A stretch of DNA of 42,500 nucleotides, from the NCBI GenBank assembly GCA_009176605.1, contig SEYY01022004.1:40001-82500 (forward strand), in the 5' to 3' direction. This document shows positions 1 through 32,030 of this stretch, one piece after another. The notes under the pieces were generated by a model, which was not told the origin of the DNA, did not search any database, and saw only the letters and a program-made list of their open reading frames with translations. The position numbers and the translations under genes are program-made. Origin of the DNA: Armadillidium nasatum. Lineage: Eukaryota > Arthropoda > Malacostraca > Isopoda > Armadillidiidae. Each line of letters begins with the position of its first letter. Positions within the stretch are counted from its first letter, which is position 1.

Positions 1-1772
1 AGGAAATAATGTAGGTGTAGTGAAGTAAGATAGTCTTAAATATAGGATAGGTAAGAAGGGAGAGCAAGAATAAAGGACTAAAGTTTCTTAAATTATACTC
101 GTGCTGAATTTGAAAGTGTATGATCGTTTTCTAGTATTATTTCGTATTTCACCCTTACATAAAATACAAGCGTTTATATCTTTGTTTCTAAGTGATTATT
201 AATTTAAGTTGAGAATTATTGATTTTGGAATTTTTTAAATAGGTAATTTGGCTTTTTTTTTTCGAAATTTGTCCTGTAGGTTCCACATTTTTTGGTGTCA
301 ATATTACGTCCTTTAAAAAAAATTTATACATTTTTGCTCACAGTAGCCCGATGTATATAAATTATTAAAATTATTTTAAGTTTTTTATAATTATAAAAAA
401 ATTTAAATTAAATTCAGGAAATATTCATTGTGATTTATTTAATAGAAAAGAAAACTTAGGAAGCAGCAGTATATGACTCATTAATTGGACAGAAAAGTTG
501 TAACTTAAAAATATTTCTATTTTCGCCAATTAAAATATTCTCCACCAAAGATTTTTTTTGGCCTATGGAAATAATACGTAGTAAGAAAGAGCAACACAAT
601 TCTAAGAAATGATGACTTTCTTATAGGATTAAATTTGAAATCCGTCAATCCCACTTGCTTATTCAGTACTTACGAAGAAGGAGTGTGACAGTGTGAAAAT
701 CTTTGATTAAATACAAGGGACGTTTTCTTGAAACGTGGTTAACTCTTGTACTTCACATCGTGGATGTGCAAAGTTCTGTTGCTTTTTTACGAGAGTGAGA
801 CATTAGGGACTTAAAAAAGTAAAAGTCCGATACTGAATTTAATATTATTTGTGAACCCCGATAAAATGTACCTTCCGACATTGAATGTCAATCTTAATTT
901 AATGAAGAACTTGTTAAAGCAATTGATTGTAATGGCTAAGGTTTCCTTTTTCCAGGGAACGAGTTTCTTGTTAATCAAAACTTGTATCACAAAAAGAAAA
1001 AGGAATCTCTTGGGGGATTCTTATTTTGAGTGATGCTTGAAAGAATCTGATACAATTACAAGAATATCATTTTTAAAAGGCATGGGGAAACAAGTAGGCC
1101 AAGTGCTACAGAGAAGTGGTTAATGAAAATAGTCTTTAAAACTTCAGATGGAATTTGTCTCAAGAAATCTGTTTTTTTTTTTTATTTACATTTTTTACTT
1201 CCCTCCAAATGACCTTAAACCTATGCTAGTGATTAGCATCAAGATATATCAAAGATAAAAACATGTTTCTAAACAAAAAAATAATCCAATAATGCTTTAA
1301 TTGTTATACGGAAAAAAAGTTACTTTCTTGAAGCTAAATGTAGTTGGAAGTCATCAAAATGTACATTTTAAGCGAGTTCAAATTACATTCATTATGGTAA
1401 AGGAAAATTTGAATTTACGAAATTTATAAGTGAGGTTATCAAAAATTTGGCGAACAGGTTTGAATAGACCTTATAAAATACTGTTGAATTATTTTATCAA
1501 GGCAGTTTAACATAAACATAAAATTTTCACAACCAGTGTTTTAATGAAATATTTATTTTTTATTTATATTAATAAATTAACCTTTACTGCTATTATTTAT
1601 TTTAACTTTCTTTTTGTATTATTCATGCTTGTTTATTACGGATTATAAAAAAGATAGGAAAAAATATTTCTGATTGAATGCAAGATACCAACTCTTACGA
1701 TTTATTTTTTCTCTTTCTTTGTCATCTGAATTTTTAAAAGAAATATTAATTCTCATTATTATTTATTTTCAG
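1..1772. other. AT-rich left flank, probably intron or intergenic
   Basis: No exon could be supported here. The stretch is AT-rich with homopolymers. Around 690-1030 on the + strand a broken, stop-interrupted reading can be followed in two frames, which could be an old transposon or retrocopy, but no family was recognised. The stretch ends at the pyrimidine-rich acceptor of the exon at 1773, so at least its right part should be intron of that gene. Confidence 0.5.
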
Positions 1773-2511
1773 CTCGTTTGAAAAGTGTTCAAAAAGAAAC
1801 GAAGAAAAAATTGAAAACTCCTCCTCTCTGCCGAAGACTTTCTTCGTCGGACAGAAATATTTTAAATGTAAGAATTTTTTTTTCTTATTTTTGATAAATA
1901 TTTTAAATGTAAACAACTTTTTTTAAAAAAATATTTTTATGGCATATAACTGGATAGGTTTCTCTTTCATAACTCGAGAGATCACAAGACTATTTAAGCA
2001 TCTCAGAGATTAAGGGAGCCTTATTCATTTATGGGAGATAAAATTTATACCAGTTTAGGGAGGGAGGAAGGGAAATTTTTTTCCCTTTAAACTCCCATGC
2101 GTGACTAAAGGTTTTACAATTTAGCGCCGTTCGGTTGACGGATGACGAAATAAATACCAAATTATGGAAATACCAACATGACTTATGTACTGTAAACATA
2201 TTGATAGACTTTCTTCTTTATTAATTATTATTATTTCAAATTTTGTATTTAAGGTTCGACCACGAACGGCCATTGTATCAATGCCAATTCGCAGTTCATC
2301 TGTGACCAAGAAACCAGAGCTTCCACCAAAAGAAAGAGTGACATTTTCAGATGATGACATAGCAACTGTGGGTACTGCCCATAAACTCGAGCTACGGTCA
2401 TCTAGGAGAGAGCCAAGAATGAAATCATATAGCACTGATCATTTTAGCACCGACCCATCTCTTTGTCACCGTTGTGCTCAACCGATAAAACAACGGGGTA
2501 TTTTAACATGA
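1773..2511 (+). CDS. 3' end (last two exons) of an unidentified protein-coding gene
   Basis: Two exons fit together: 1773-1867 (acceptor TTATTTTCAG, donor GTAAGA) and 2254-2511 (acceptor TTTAAG, stop TGA). Exon 1773 starts with two bases of a split codon and ends at a codon boundary, and the next exon continues in phase 0. The combined tail is about 117 residues, basic and Ser/Arg-rich, with no predicted membrane segment. It contains KKPELPPKERVTFSDDDIA, a polar low-complexity stretch, and a CHRC pair near the C terminus. I do not recognise the family. It reads like the disordered C-terminal tail of a larger regulatory or cytoskeletal protein, but that is inference. Upstream exons lie outside the window or were not detected. 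The smooth splice sites, intact frame and lack of repeat similarity argue for a live host gene. Confidence 0.7.
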
Positions 2512-3713
2512 GGGAAAACCTAATTCATGCCTTACGCCTTTCGGAACAAAATACCTGTGCATATTTTGAAAAAAAAAAATGGGTTCTTGGAAATGTACCG
2601 GAGGAACTTAGATTCCGCTTCCTGGAAACACGAGTAATTGAAGCTTACTCTCTTAGTCAAATGCTTTTTGTTTATTGCACTAACACACGCTTTGGATTTA
2701 AGTCTGTTGGAGTTTGAAATTACACTAACAACTTGTACAAAACACCAAACCTATGTTTTTAGTTAAATTTATTTCAACTATTATGAGAAGATTACTATAA
2801 CTTATTATTGGGATATATTTATTCACATTATTTCGATAGTAAATTTGAGAATTGATTATATATTAAATCAAAAGTGCACCTGAATCTTTTTTGTTTCTTT
2901 AAAATACTAATCTAGTAATTGAAGATGCAAGTCTACATGTTACTTTTATATTTTGTTTTCGTTTTTCTATCGTTTTGAAAATATTAATAAAGAATTTCTA
3001 TTTTTACAATTTTATTTTTTAAATTTACATGTAATCACAGTTTTATTGATTTCGGTATGACTATATTTTACGGCCCGCAATCTTTCGTTTTCGACAAATC
3101 TTTTAAATGACTCTTCCTTGATTTTTTTTGTGGTTTTTGGTCTGCCTCTATTGTTTAGAAGACTCTGTGTGAGATAATGTATGTATTATTTGAAAAAATC
3201 TAGACATGCTAACAAGTACTTAAGTACAATTACAGCAGAATTATTCAAGTATAAGAAAAATGGATTGTACTTATAAAAGTTCATGGAAGTGGGTGCAAGT
3301 ACATGTTTTTTTTTTTGTTTTTGTTTTTTTCAAAGTTTAACCATTAACATGTAAAATTATTCTACAGAGGTCCATTCCTAAATTCTGGAATTATGTAAAC
3401 AGTATAGTACAATATACAAGAATTTAATCAGGGTAAAAAGTGAATAAAAGATATTTGCAAATAATTAGCTTTTATTAATTCTGTAAGCCTTTTTTTAAAT
3501 TTTTTTTCCAGTATAATAATTAAAATTATTGCATTTCACAAAGAGTTTCAGAACTCTTGTCAATCAATCGACGTCTGTCAGGTTAGGGTGAAAGACTTCT
3601 CCCGTGAACCTAAAGATTCTTTCCACAAGAGAAGATGGTGGAAAAGCCAAATATGTTTGTGACAGTTTTGTCAGTGTTGGGAACATTTCTTCATGATTTT
3701 TTAGATATATTTG
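2512..3713. other. 3' UTR and intergenic DNA of the unidentified gene
   Basis: A short open stretch at 2463-2717 (84 codons) overlaps the last exon in another frame and continues past the stop. Nothing marks it as coding. The rest is AT-rich with no recognised feature. Confidence 0.4.
2986..2991 (+). promoter_or_regulatory. candidate polyadenylation signal AATAAA
   Basis: AATAAA lies 475 bases after the stop of the gene ending at 2511, in AT-rich DNA. It is the clearest canonical hexamer I saw downstream of that stop, but chance occurrence is likely in such AT-rich sequence. Confidence 0.3.
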
Positions 3714-3715
3714 TA

Positions 3716-3927
3716 CAGTCGTGAACAGAAGTTCGTTCCTATTAGGCTGGAAATAAATATTTATATAAAATGGAAATCATGTCATAAAAGCTCTATTTTG
3801 AATAAAAAGAAAATAAAAACATTGAGCGGGGCTTAATTGAACTGTGATTGGCTGAATCTGAAATGATCCCTATTTTATATAAATATTTATTTTCAGCTTA
3901 ATAGAAACGAACTTCTGTTCACGACTA
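3716..3927. mobile_element. MITE with ~58-bp terminal inverted repeats, Tc1/mariner-type TA target
   Basis: The left end CAGTCGTGAACAGAAGTTCG and the right end match as inverted repeats for about 58 bases with only a few mismatches, both running into AATAAATATTTATATAAAAT. The element is about 212 bp, has no open reading frame, and is flanked on each side by TA, the target-site signature of Tc1/mariner transposons. The long arms could fold into a hairpin. The autonomous parent is not in this window. Confidence 0.85.
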
Positions 3928-4379
3928 TACATCTATTTTTTCCGAAATAAAAGGTTGACCGAAATATTTATATTTCAGTATTAATGTTCTCCTGCATTTG
4001 ACATGCGTATGTCGAGTTTTTGATTTGAGAAAGCTATAAAACTAAATAATTTCCTCTTGGTGAGGGGAGTTCTTCCCATATAATCTCCGATAATGCAATA
4101 AACGATTTTAGAAGCTTAGAAGCTTTTATGAAGATAAACTGTCGCTAATAACAAAGCCCTTCTCTAACTTTTTCCTTTTCAATACAATAAATTGATACAT
4201 TTTTTTTTTAAAATATTTTCATACAACTAAAGTTTTTGTGTTGATATTTTAGCCCGAATATTGGTGTACTATTATATTTTGAATGCATATGCTCAAGATG
4301 ATACTTAAGTCATTGAGTATTAACTTATTATAAAACCAACCAAGTACCGCCATTGAGAACAGTCAGTTGCACCTCCAAA

Positions 4380-6012
4380 CTATTCAAAGATTTGTAGCAT
4401 ATCTTTCAGAATAATTTAGTCATATGTTACATCTACGATCTGTAGCTAATATTCCTTCTGAAAAGGCAATTCTTTTCAGCCTACTTTTTCCATCTAATTT
4501 CATCCTAAACGATTCTTACATCCTTCCTCTCATGTATCCATCTAAGATTACATATGATCTAGTGAGATCTAAAGCTAGTGGCCCAGATGGCATTCCTCTC
4601 AGTGTTTTGAGGGAGAAAACATCTGAGCTGGTGCCTGTCTTCTTTCGACTCTACCTTCTAAGCATCAATTCTAATACTTTTCCTCAATTCTGGAAGCGTG
4701 TATTTGTTAAGCTGATTCCAAAGAGGGGTAGCCATTCTGATCCTTCCAACTATCGTCTTTTAGCTTTCACTTGTGTTATGTCTAAAATCTTTGAAACTTT
4801 GAAACTCTCATTTCCTGGATCATCTAGAGTCTCATACTCTTTCTAATCATCAGTATGGCTTTCGACGATTGAAGGCAACTGGTGACATACTTTCCTATCT
4901 CCTTGATTTATGGCCTGCCTTTAAGGACTATGTGGAATCTTGTGTGGTAGCGCTTAAAGATATCCCGAGCTTTTGAGGGGGTATGGTACAAGTCATTACT
5001 CCCTTCTTTTCTGTTTCCTGTTTCTCTTACTTACTCACGTCTAGATTTCTCTCAGATCATTCCATATTAGTTGTTGTTGATGGAGTGACTCCTCCCTTCT
5101 CTCATTAATTGTAGTGTTCCTCAGGGTTCTGTTCTATCTCTAACTTTATTATTACTTTTCATCAATGATCTCAACTACGTTCATTTTTAACATTTCAAAT
5201 CTGCTGCTACTTCTGTATCTATACTTCATCTTCCTTATTCTATTTTTGCTCATCTGAATGAGATTTCCCAGTCTGGTCGCCTTAACCTTGTTAAATTTAA
5301 GTTTTTCAAGAAAAAAAAACTCTGCTTCATATCTCCCTCTTAACACAACATTCTACTTTCCTTTCTCTTTCAACGTCTTTCCTGTGGACAACGTAAAACA
5401 TTCTTGATTTAAAATATTGAATTGTCTTCGAAACCATATAGTATATCACGACGGTTGCTAAGGTGACCAAGTAAACAGAGTTCTGTTCAGGTTATGGGAA
5501 TTTTTTCTTTCAAACAGTAGGTTCGATTATAAGGATCTTATCCACCGTTATACAGTGATGTTCTTACATTTTGGGTAGCTACAATTCCACCCCTTATGGA
5601 TAGGGAAAAGTCTAAGGCTAAAGGACCAATAAACTGTCCCTTACTTTCAAACTCCTTTGACCCTTTATTTCCTCTGCGACGTCACGTTAGTAGAATATCT
5701 CTTTATAGGTACTAGAGCATCAGGTGCTCGAGGTAATTGACCTCTCACATTTTACCACCGTTTCATAGCTATCGTAGCACAAGAGGTGTGAATTTTGTGT
5801 GTGATCACTTGAAAATCCATACTCTTTTATTCACTTCTGTTCAGTAGAACTCCTTCCATAATCTTTTAATCCTCCTCTCTTTAAGGTCTTCATCTGCGCA
5901 CATCTGAGATAGGCTTGAGCTTGGGTGGGTTTTCTTATATTTTAAATTTCTACCCCTCCTTGAAAGGGGCCCCCAGTCAGTGAGTGGTGGCAAAGTGTTA
6001 AATATTAATAAT
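4380..6012 (+). pseudogene. Decayed jockey-type LINE: reverse transcriptase remnant
   Basis: The open part (4424-4846) contains the reverse-transcriptase start motifs SKASGPDGIPLSVL, WKRVFVKLIPKRG and DPSNYRLLAFTCVMSKIFE. In shifted frames follow QYGFRR-LKATGDILSYL, an SDHSILVVVDGVT block and a FINDLN block before the active-site region. From about 5560 the C-terminal region of the same family is recognisable in pieces down to a PLFKVFICAHLR block near 5880. The 3' tail (about 5990-6012) is a short TAA-rich run. Stops and frameshifts occur throughout and the active site is lost, so it cannot be autonomous. Two further C-terminal copies of this family lie at 25491 and 30264. Confidence 0.8.
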
Positions 6013-6615
<603 letters not shown>

Positions 6616-6697
6616 GCAAATAAAACAAGTTTTCCCCAATTTTATATTTGGTATAATTTGATTAAAAAAAAAAAAAAATAATAAAAAAATATATAAC

Positions 6698-14813
<8,116 letters not shown>

Positions 14814-14920
14814 TATATACTTCAGTTTTTGAATACGTTTCAAAACAAATGTTTTCTAAATGAAATTTAGTTATATACTATAAAGTAATAGTACTCTAAA
14901 AATAAAAAATAAAGCTCATA

Positions 14921-15051
<131 letters not shown>

Positions 15052-15177
15052 CATAAAACAACTATTTTAAAAAATAAAATAAAAATAATAAAAGATTAAA
15101 AGTAAGGGAATATAGACAAAAGTGCCCAAAACTTAAAAATATTGTGAGATTAAAAGTTAAAACATTATATTTCAAGA

Positions 15178-15310
15178 CCTTTTTCAAATGAATGGCAGAG
15201 CCAAACCACTTTTTGGAATGACCTGAAATTTGGACTGTATATTCAGAATTTTATGGGATAGAAAGCTTCTAATAGACTTTTGTTCCCAGAGTTTTAGGAA
15301 AAATGTTACG
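15178..15310. repeat. Dispersed repeat shared with 31675-31815
   Basis: About 130 bases beginning with CCTTTTTCAAATGAATGGCA recur with few differences at 31675-31815, sharing GCCAAACCACTTTTTGGAAT and ACTTTTGTT. The 31.7-kb copy lies inside the BED-finger insertion, so this may be a fragment of the same transposon. It directly abuts the copia relic. Confidence 0.75.
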
Positions 15311-16085
15311 AAACATGGAAACAGATATGCTAAGAGAAAGAGAAATAAGCCAAAGTATCTTGAAGACTATGATGATGATATGGATCAAAATTTATCAAAT
15401 ATTAATTATTCTACGGAAATTGTTACATAATAACTTGTATCCCAATATCTTATGAAGAATCTATGGCAAGTTCTGATTCATATCACTGGAAAAATGCAAT
15501 GGATAAAGAAATTGATGCTCTGGTTGAGAATGATATATATGAACTCACTTCACTACCAGAAAGTCATTTAGTAGTTGGTGGAAGATGGGTTTTTGCCATT
15601 AAAAAAGGACCAAATGATGAAGAAATATTCAAACCAGATATGTGGCAAAAGGGTATTCACAAGTGAAAGAAGTGGACTATCAAGAAACTTTTTCAGCAAC
15701 AGCTCAAATAACTTCAATCCGTATGTTGATGCAGCTGTCAATACAAGGAAGGATTTATTGTTCATCAGATGGATGTGAAAATTGCATATTTAAATGCAAC
15801 TATAGATGCTGAACTATACATTGAACAACTACCAGGTTATGTACAAAGTGATGTAAGTGGTAATAGGTTAGTTTGTAAATTAAATATCCTATACATCACC
15901 AGAGGTCTAAATATATAGATATTAGGTATCATTTTATTAAGAATGAAATTCAAAATGGTATTGTAGATTTAAAGTATGTAAAGTCTAAAGACAATGTATC
16001 TGATATATATATCTACTAAACCTGTGTCAAAAAGTAGGTTGTTAAAATTTGAAAGCATTAGAGGTATACTCTAGATTAATAGGGG
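15311..16085 (+). pseudogene. Ty1/copia retrotransposon pol relic with internal deletion
   Basis: Recognisable blocks in order are ISYEESMASSDSYHWKNAMD, DIYELTSLPESHLVVGGRWV, ARYVAKGYSQVK with DYQETFSATAQITSIR (next frame), the HQMDVKIAYLNATIDAELYI region with a catalytic aspartate (third frame), and then directly the RNase H tail YIDIRYHFIKNEIQNGIVDL and SKSRLLKFESIRGI, ending at a TAG near 16072. Frameshifts occur near 15637 and 15747. The reverse transcriptase active-site half and most of RNase H are missing, as if an internal segment was deleted near 15890-15910. A purine-rich AATAGGGG polypurine tract sits just before the LTR. Confidence 0.9.
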
Positions 16086-16302
16086 TGTTAGAGTTAACCT
16101 AAAGTATAGGTTCTGTTGATACTGTATGAATATGTTCTTTGTTACGATTCAATGAAGACTATGTTCTATGTGATAAACATTGCATTCTCATTCTGTTGAT
16201 TCTATCTCGTGTATTGTAGCATGAACTGTAATAGATCATACTTGTAAATAAAGTCCTAGGTAAGAATAGTTGTTTGTCTCTATGTCCTGCCCTATGTTAA
16301 CA
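16086..16302 (+). repeat. 3' LTR of the copia relic
   Basis: The 217-bp segment begins TGTTAGAGTTAACC and ends CCTATGTTAACA, giving the TG...CA ends and TGTTA/TAACA inverted termini typical of copia LTRs. It follows an AATAGGGG polypurine tract, and AATAAA lies at 16247-16252. No 5' LTR copy was seen in the window, so the element is 5'-truncated. Confidence 0.85.
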
Positions 16303-16415
16303 TTTATATTTATATTTCAGCCATTATGACAAATAATATACCAACAAGTTTTATCTACTAAGAAGCAAAATGTAAAACCCATAAATAGTTTTATCTTCTA
16401 AAGCAAAATATAAGG

Positions 16416-17388
<973 letters not shown>

Positions 17389-17475
<87 letters not shown>
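17389..17475. repeat. (TA)n array, 87 bp
   Basis: Right flank of MITE copy B. Confidence 0.98.
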
Positions 17476-17477
<2 letters not shown>

Positions 17478-17927
17478 TTGGTGAAGTGTAAATATTTGCT
17501 ACTTGAATAAATGATGTTATAGGTCACTTGGGATAACAGTTTTAGTTTTATTCTTTTTTTTTAAAGCATTTTCTGTGTTAAAATGATTAAAACCGGTTAA
17601 ATGGCCACTCTGTCAAGCAATTACCTAAATATATTTTGTCTTTTTAGATTGAATAGAGTAGGAATGAAATTTAACTCACAGCAATTAAATTACTACAATA
17701 AAATGTAACTCTCAGACAATAAATTTCTATTTAACTGATATGTAAATTCTTATCCTTTTGATGAAAATTAAAGATAAATTTCAACTTTCTGGAATAAATC
17801 TGGTATAAACGCAAGTTAACAGCTATATGGAAACTTTACCAAAAGACAAACAAATAAACCTATAATGTTAGACATTGTCAGTAGTCCAACCATTTCTCAA
17901 TAAACTTTGATCAAAGACCTTGACATA

Positions 17928-18018
<91 letters not shown>

Positions 18019-18874
18019 AAAATATCATTTTCCACGGTAGGCCCTCTGTTTATCAAATATTCAAAAATATATTTTAATTTATATATATTAAATTAAAAAA
18101 AAACAAATGATAATCATACTACAGTATCTTTAAAATCAATTTTATTATGAAAAAGTAGTAAATCCATATATGAGCCTTCAAAGGCAGGGTAACTTTAAAC
18201 TTTTCATTTTATACTTAATTTATTAAAACATTATTATTATTATTATTATTTCTTAGCAGTCTGTCACTCTAGAGGTCACCATATGAAGCAGTGTCTGGGA
18301 ATGAAAGCCAATTCTGAGGTTCAGTACTTTATTATAGGTACAACTTTCTACTTGGTTTAAAAGAAGGCTTTAGAAAAACCCAGATCTGGAGTGCTTTGGT
18401 AAATTGTATTGCAGGTTGGCAGTGGCAAGCAGGAATTCTCTGCAATGACGGCTCGTGTAGGGCCCTCAGCTGGATGTGTTTCGCAGCTAGAATGTGTGTG
18501 CAGGCCTGTTTGCTGCCAGTGCAATCTTAAGTGGTTCAGCGATAAGTTAGTCACTAGATAATAAACTGCTTTGCATAATCTTGGCACAAAAAAAAATGTT
18601 TTCTTTGGGGTCTCCAACCGAACAAAATGTGAAGGCTTAGAACTTAACGAAAGCGTGAGAATCAGGACTCTCCGTGACTGGTCTAGCCATAGACTATGGG
18701 TCTAGCCACGGTAAATATCCTTATACTATGGTCTAGCTAAACTAGTGACTCTCCATGTACAGAGTACAGAGCGTCCGTGAGTTAAAGCGTGCGTTGACCG
18801 CTACAAACATATAAAAAAATTTACTATGTAGATGTATAGATGTCCTTTAATTAAAATAAAATTTTTACTTTCAG
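17476..18874. other. Non-coding stretch, probably intron of the MFS-like gene
   Basis: Contains one (TA)n array (17936-18013), a TTA run near 18229-18250 and a less AT-rich patch at 18280-18800 that I could not assign. An 86-codon minus-strand frame at 18357-18617 shows no known motif. I searched for the expected upstream MFS exon (the counterpart of 42207-42427) and did not find it. Confidence 0.4.
17936..18013. repeat. (TA)n array, 78 bp
   Basis: Non-coding DNA upstream of the MFS terminal exon, next to an A-run. Confidence 0.98.
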
Positions 18875-19005
18875 GGTATATTGTTGATTCCACTGGAGGT
18901 TATACAATACCATTTGTAATTATGGGATGCGGTACAGCACTGTGTGGAGGTCTTATGGAAATAGAAGCTTTTGCTCTTAATTTTCTAAACGAACTCACAA
19001 CTTGA
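18875..19005 (+). CDS. Terminal exon of an MFS / monocarboxylate-transporter-like gene
   Basis: After a good acceptor (TTTTTACTTTCAG) the exon encodes GYIVDSTGGYTIPFVIMGC, one further hydrophobic stretch and a short tail ending in NELTT-stop. The G-Y-I-V-D-x-T-G-x-Y/F pattern before the last membrane span is typical of SLC16-type monocarboxylate transporters. The split first codon (phase 1) and the sequence match the last exon of the second transporter at 41811-41932, so the two are paralogues. No other exon of this gene was found in the window, so it is either the end of a gene with a long last intron, an orphan exon, or a misplaced piece. Substrate is unknown. Confidence 0.7.
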
Positions 19006-21291
<2,286 letters not shown>

Positions 21292-21624
21292 CTTTATTAA
21301 AAACTAAATAATAATAATTTAAGTAATTAATAATATTTGTAATATTTTTTGTTGAGGTGTACAAAATCTGACACTGCACACCAAAGAACGGCTATATCAA
21401 GTCGTGAAACGACGTCATCAAAATATACTGCTAAAATCATCTTGTTGGATACAAAGGGTTATGTCCAATCTTGTAAACAGATGATAATAGCATAAGAGAA
21501 AGTAACGGTAGAAACAATTTCTGAAATACTACCTTCTTATCCTGCGGTTACTGCAACATAATCAAGCTACAACTGCTTTAAAAATAATTATGTTGGGTGG
21601 GGTTGGTGAGTTTTTTTTCATATT

Positions 21625-22080
21625 TTAATAGTTTTTTTTTTTTTTTTCTCGGCTTGCTCGAGCGAACTCCGGACTCCACCACGTAGTCACAGATCGGCAG
21701 GACCCAAAAGAGCGGGGAATGCGTTCATTGGCCACCTCTAGAATTATATTCTCAAAATAGAAAACTGTGTCCACAAGGGAAGGAAACATTTCTTTGTATG
21801 CGAGGTAATGGAAGGATTCCCAGTCAGCTCTGATATATCGCCAGTTGTAATGCGACGGTTGAGGTGGACTGGGACCAGGAATGTAATGACGATTGGGTAG
21901 TGATGGCTTCCGCATAGGAAAACTGATCTACCTCACCAGAACCAGTCAAGGATCTACTGGGAACATAAAATATTCTCACATGAAGACGGATTAAAATTAT
22001 TTAGGTCTGTATTTAAGCAGCATAGAAAGAATTCTTGCAGTATATCCAAAAGCAGAACTTGACCGTTTTCATGGAGAAAC
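21625..22080 (-). pseudogene. LINE endonuclease-to-RT linker fragment, jockey-like
   Basis: The minus strand reads a broken endonuclease end (NTDLNNFNPSSCENILCS, then CGSHHYPIVIT in another frame) and then HYNWRYIRADWESFHYLA, FPSLVDTV, ANERIPRSFG and TTWWSPEFARASREKK. These are the characteristic segments between the endonuclease and reverse-transcriptase domains of jockey-superfamily LINEs. Stops near 21915-21960 and the lack of any following RT show it is a truncated dead copy. The 336 bases to its left (21289-21624) are AT-rich with no recognised feature. Confidence 0.75.
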
Positions 22081-23055
22081 TGGTGCTGGGTGTGTCCGAG
22101 AGGTGCATTTGGTAAGGTGATGGCTGTCCTACCACTCGTGCTGGTAGTTTTCAATGACGTAACAGCTACTTCTCGTGGTGGGGGCATGGATTTCTGTAAT
22201 GTACATATCATGGGAAATGGATCGTGTTCCGAGACTTTTGACGAGAGATCATTTAGACCAAGTCAGGAGAGCTACTGGGACAGTTCTCCAGAGAGACGAA
22301 TTTCATATTCAGGCAGTGCGGATTTACAGACCTAGTGGTTCCAAAAGGGTACCATGAGATGATGCTAACTGCAACTGGCCCTTTAGAATGATGTGCATTT
22401 TGGTAGGTAAATACAGGTGTAGTGGTGGTAGTTGGACTGACAAACGAAAGGGTAACGTAGATAGTTTTTTGGAAAGACCAAGCAGTAGTCAATAAAATTA
22501 ATAATGCCGATAATAAAAAGTAATAAAATGAATTATAAATATTACTAATATTAAGGAAAATAAATGAAATAAAGATAAATAAATACTTAAATTAAAAAAT
22601 AATATTTTTTTGAGTAGTTGTACAGGCGCCGTTACCGCTCACTGATGATGATGATGATGATGATGATGATAGATAGATAATATGATTGATGATGATAATA
22701 ATAATAATAATAATTATAAAATATTAATATAAGGAAAAAGGCCTGGGTGGGAATAGATCTACATAAACAATAAAATAGAAGAAGAAAATCAGAGGACATG
22801 AATAAAAATGAGTAGAGGAAAAATATTCAAAAGGAACTACCTAACATTTCGCAAATACACTTCAAAATGGGTACTATCACCACAACAAGATGGTTAAGTT
22901 CAAGAGGAAGTAATTTTAATAATAATAATAATAATATCATGAAACCAAATAAGGAAATATTAATGTTAAGAGTGACTGAATTTTCATATATAGTCTGGAA
23001 CGGCTTGACCTCTTTACAGTCAGAGAATACCACCAAAAAAAGAAACCTATAAAAT
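22081..23055. other. Intergenic DNA with simple repeats
   Basis: Contains GAT/GATGAT and TAA runs at 22645-22715 and a TAA run near 22918-22936. Less AT-rich sequence at 22090-22340 may extend the endonuclease end of the neighbouring LINE fragment, but I could not follow it. The plus-strand frames here (81 and 60 codons) show no known motif. Confidence 0.4.
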
Positions 23056-29221
<6,166 letters not shown>

Positions 29222-29250
29222 TTTAAAGAAAAAAAATTATATTCTTGCTG

Positions 29251-31422
<2,172 letters not shown>

Positions 31423-31768
31423 AATCGGGGCAGAGACATCTGCAAACCCCAGCCATTTTTTCTGACCCCAGCCCCAAGGCCTGGCTAAAAATCTGGGAAA
31501 ACTGAGGTTTGCCTGCCGGGGTTAAAATGACAAATTATACTTAAGGAGACAATCCAATTTCAAAGTTGTTTTTAATTTTCAGCCGATTCTCCTGAAATTT
31601 TCGGTGTAAATTGTTTTATTCCATTTCTAGCATTTCTCTGAGTATAATTTAAAAAGTTTTTTTTAAAATTGACCCTTTTTCAAATAAATGGCAGGGCCAA
31701 ACCACTTTTTGGAATAACCTGAAATTTGGACTATATATTTAGAATTCTATGGGCGACAAAAACTTCTA

Positions 31769-32030
31769 ACAGACTTTTGTTACCTGAGTTATAGAAAAAA
31801 TGTTATAAGCCCAAAACTGACCAACTATCAGAATTTTTTTTTTTTTTTTTAAATCTACTTTTTCGGACAAAAAAATAATTTAAAATTTAAAAAATTTAAT
31901 TTAAAAAAAATAATTTAACAGACTTTTGTTACCTGAATTATAGAAAAAATGTTATAAGCCCAAAACTGACCAACTATCAGAATTTTTTTTTTTTTTTTTA
32001 AATCTACTTTTTCGGACAAAAAAATAATTT
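31769..32030 (+). repeat. Direct duplication of a ~113-bp unit
   Basis: Units at 31769-31882 and 31918-32030 are almost identical, both reading ACTTTTGTTACCTGA...TTATAAGCCCAAAACTGACC, a T-run, and CTACTTTTTCGGACAAAAAA. About 35 bp of A/T-rich DNA separates them. Confidence 0.85.

Noticed and set aside
851..1033. 60-codon frame at the left end
   Set aside because: No motif; a neighbouring frame reads at least as well, so coding status is unsupported.
18357..18617. 86-codon minus-strand frame as a gene
   Set aside because: No motif, no splice or start context, and it lies in a patch that may be repeat-derived.
22090..22357. Plus-strand frames of 81 and 60 codons
   Set aside because: No motif or splice support; they lie next to and opposite a LINE endonuclease remnant.
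22645..22715. CRISPR-like or tandem-array system at the GAT repeats
   Set aside because: Simple trinucleotide microsatellite without spacers.
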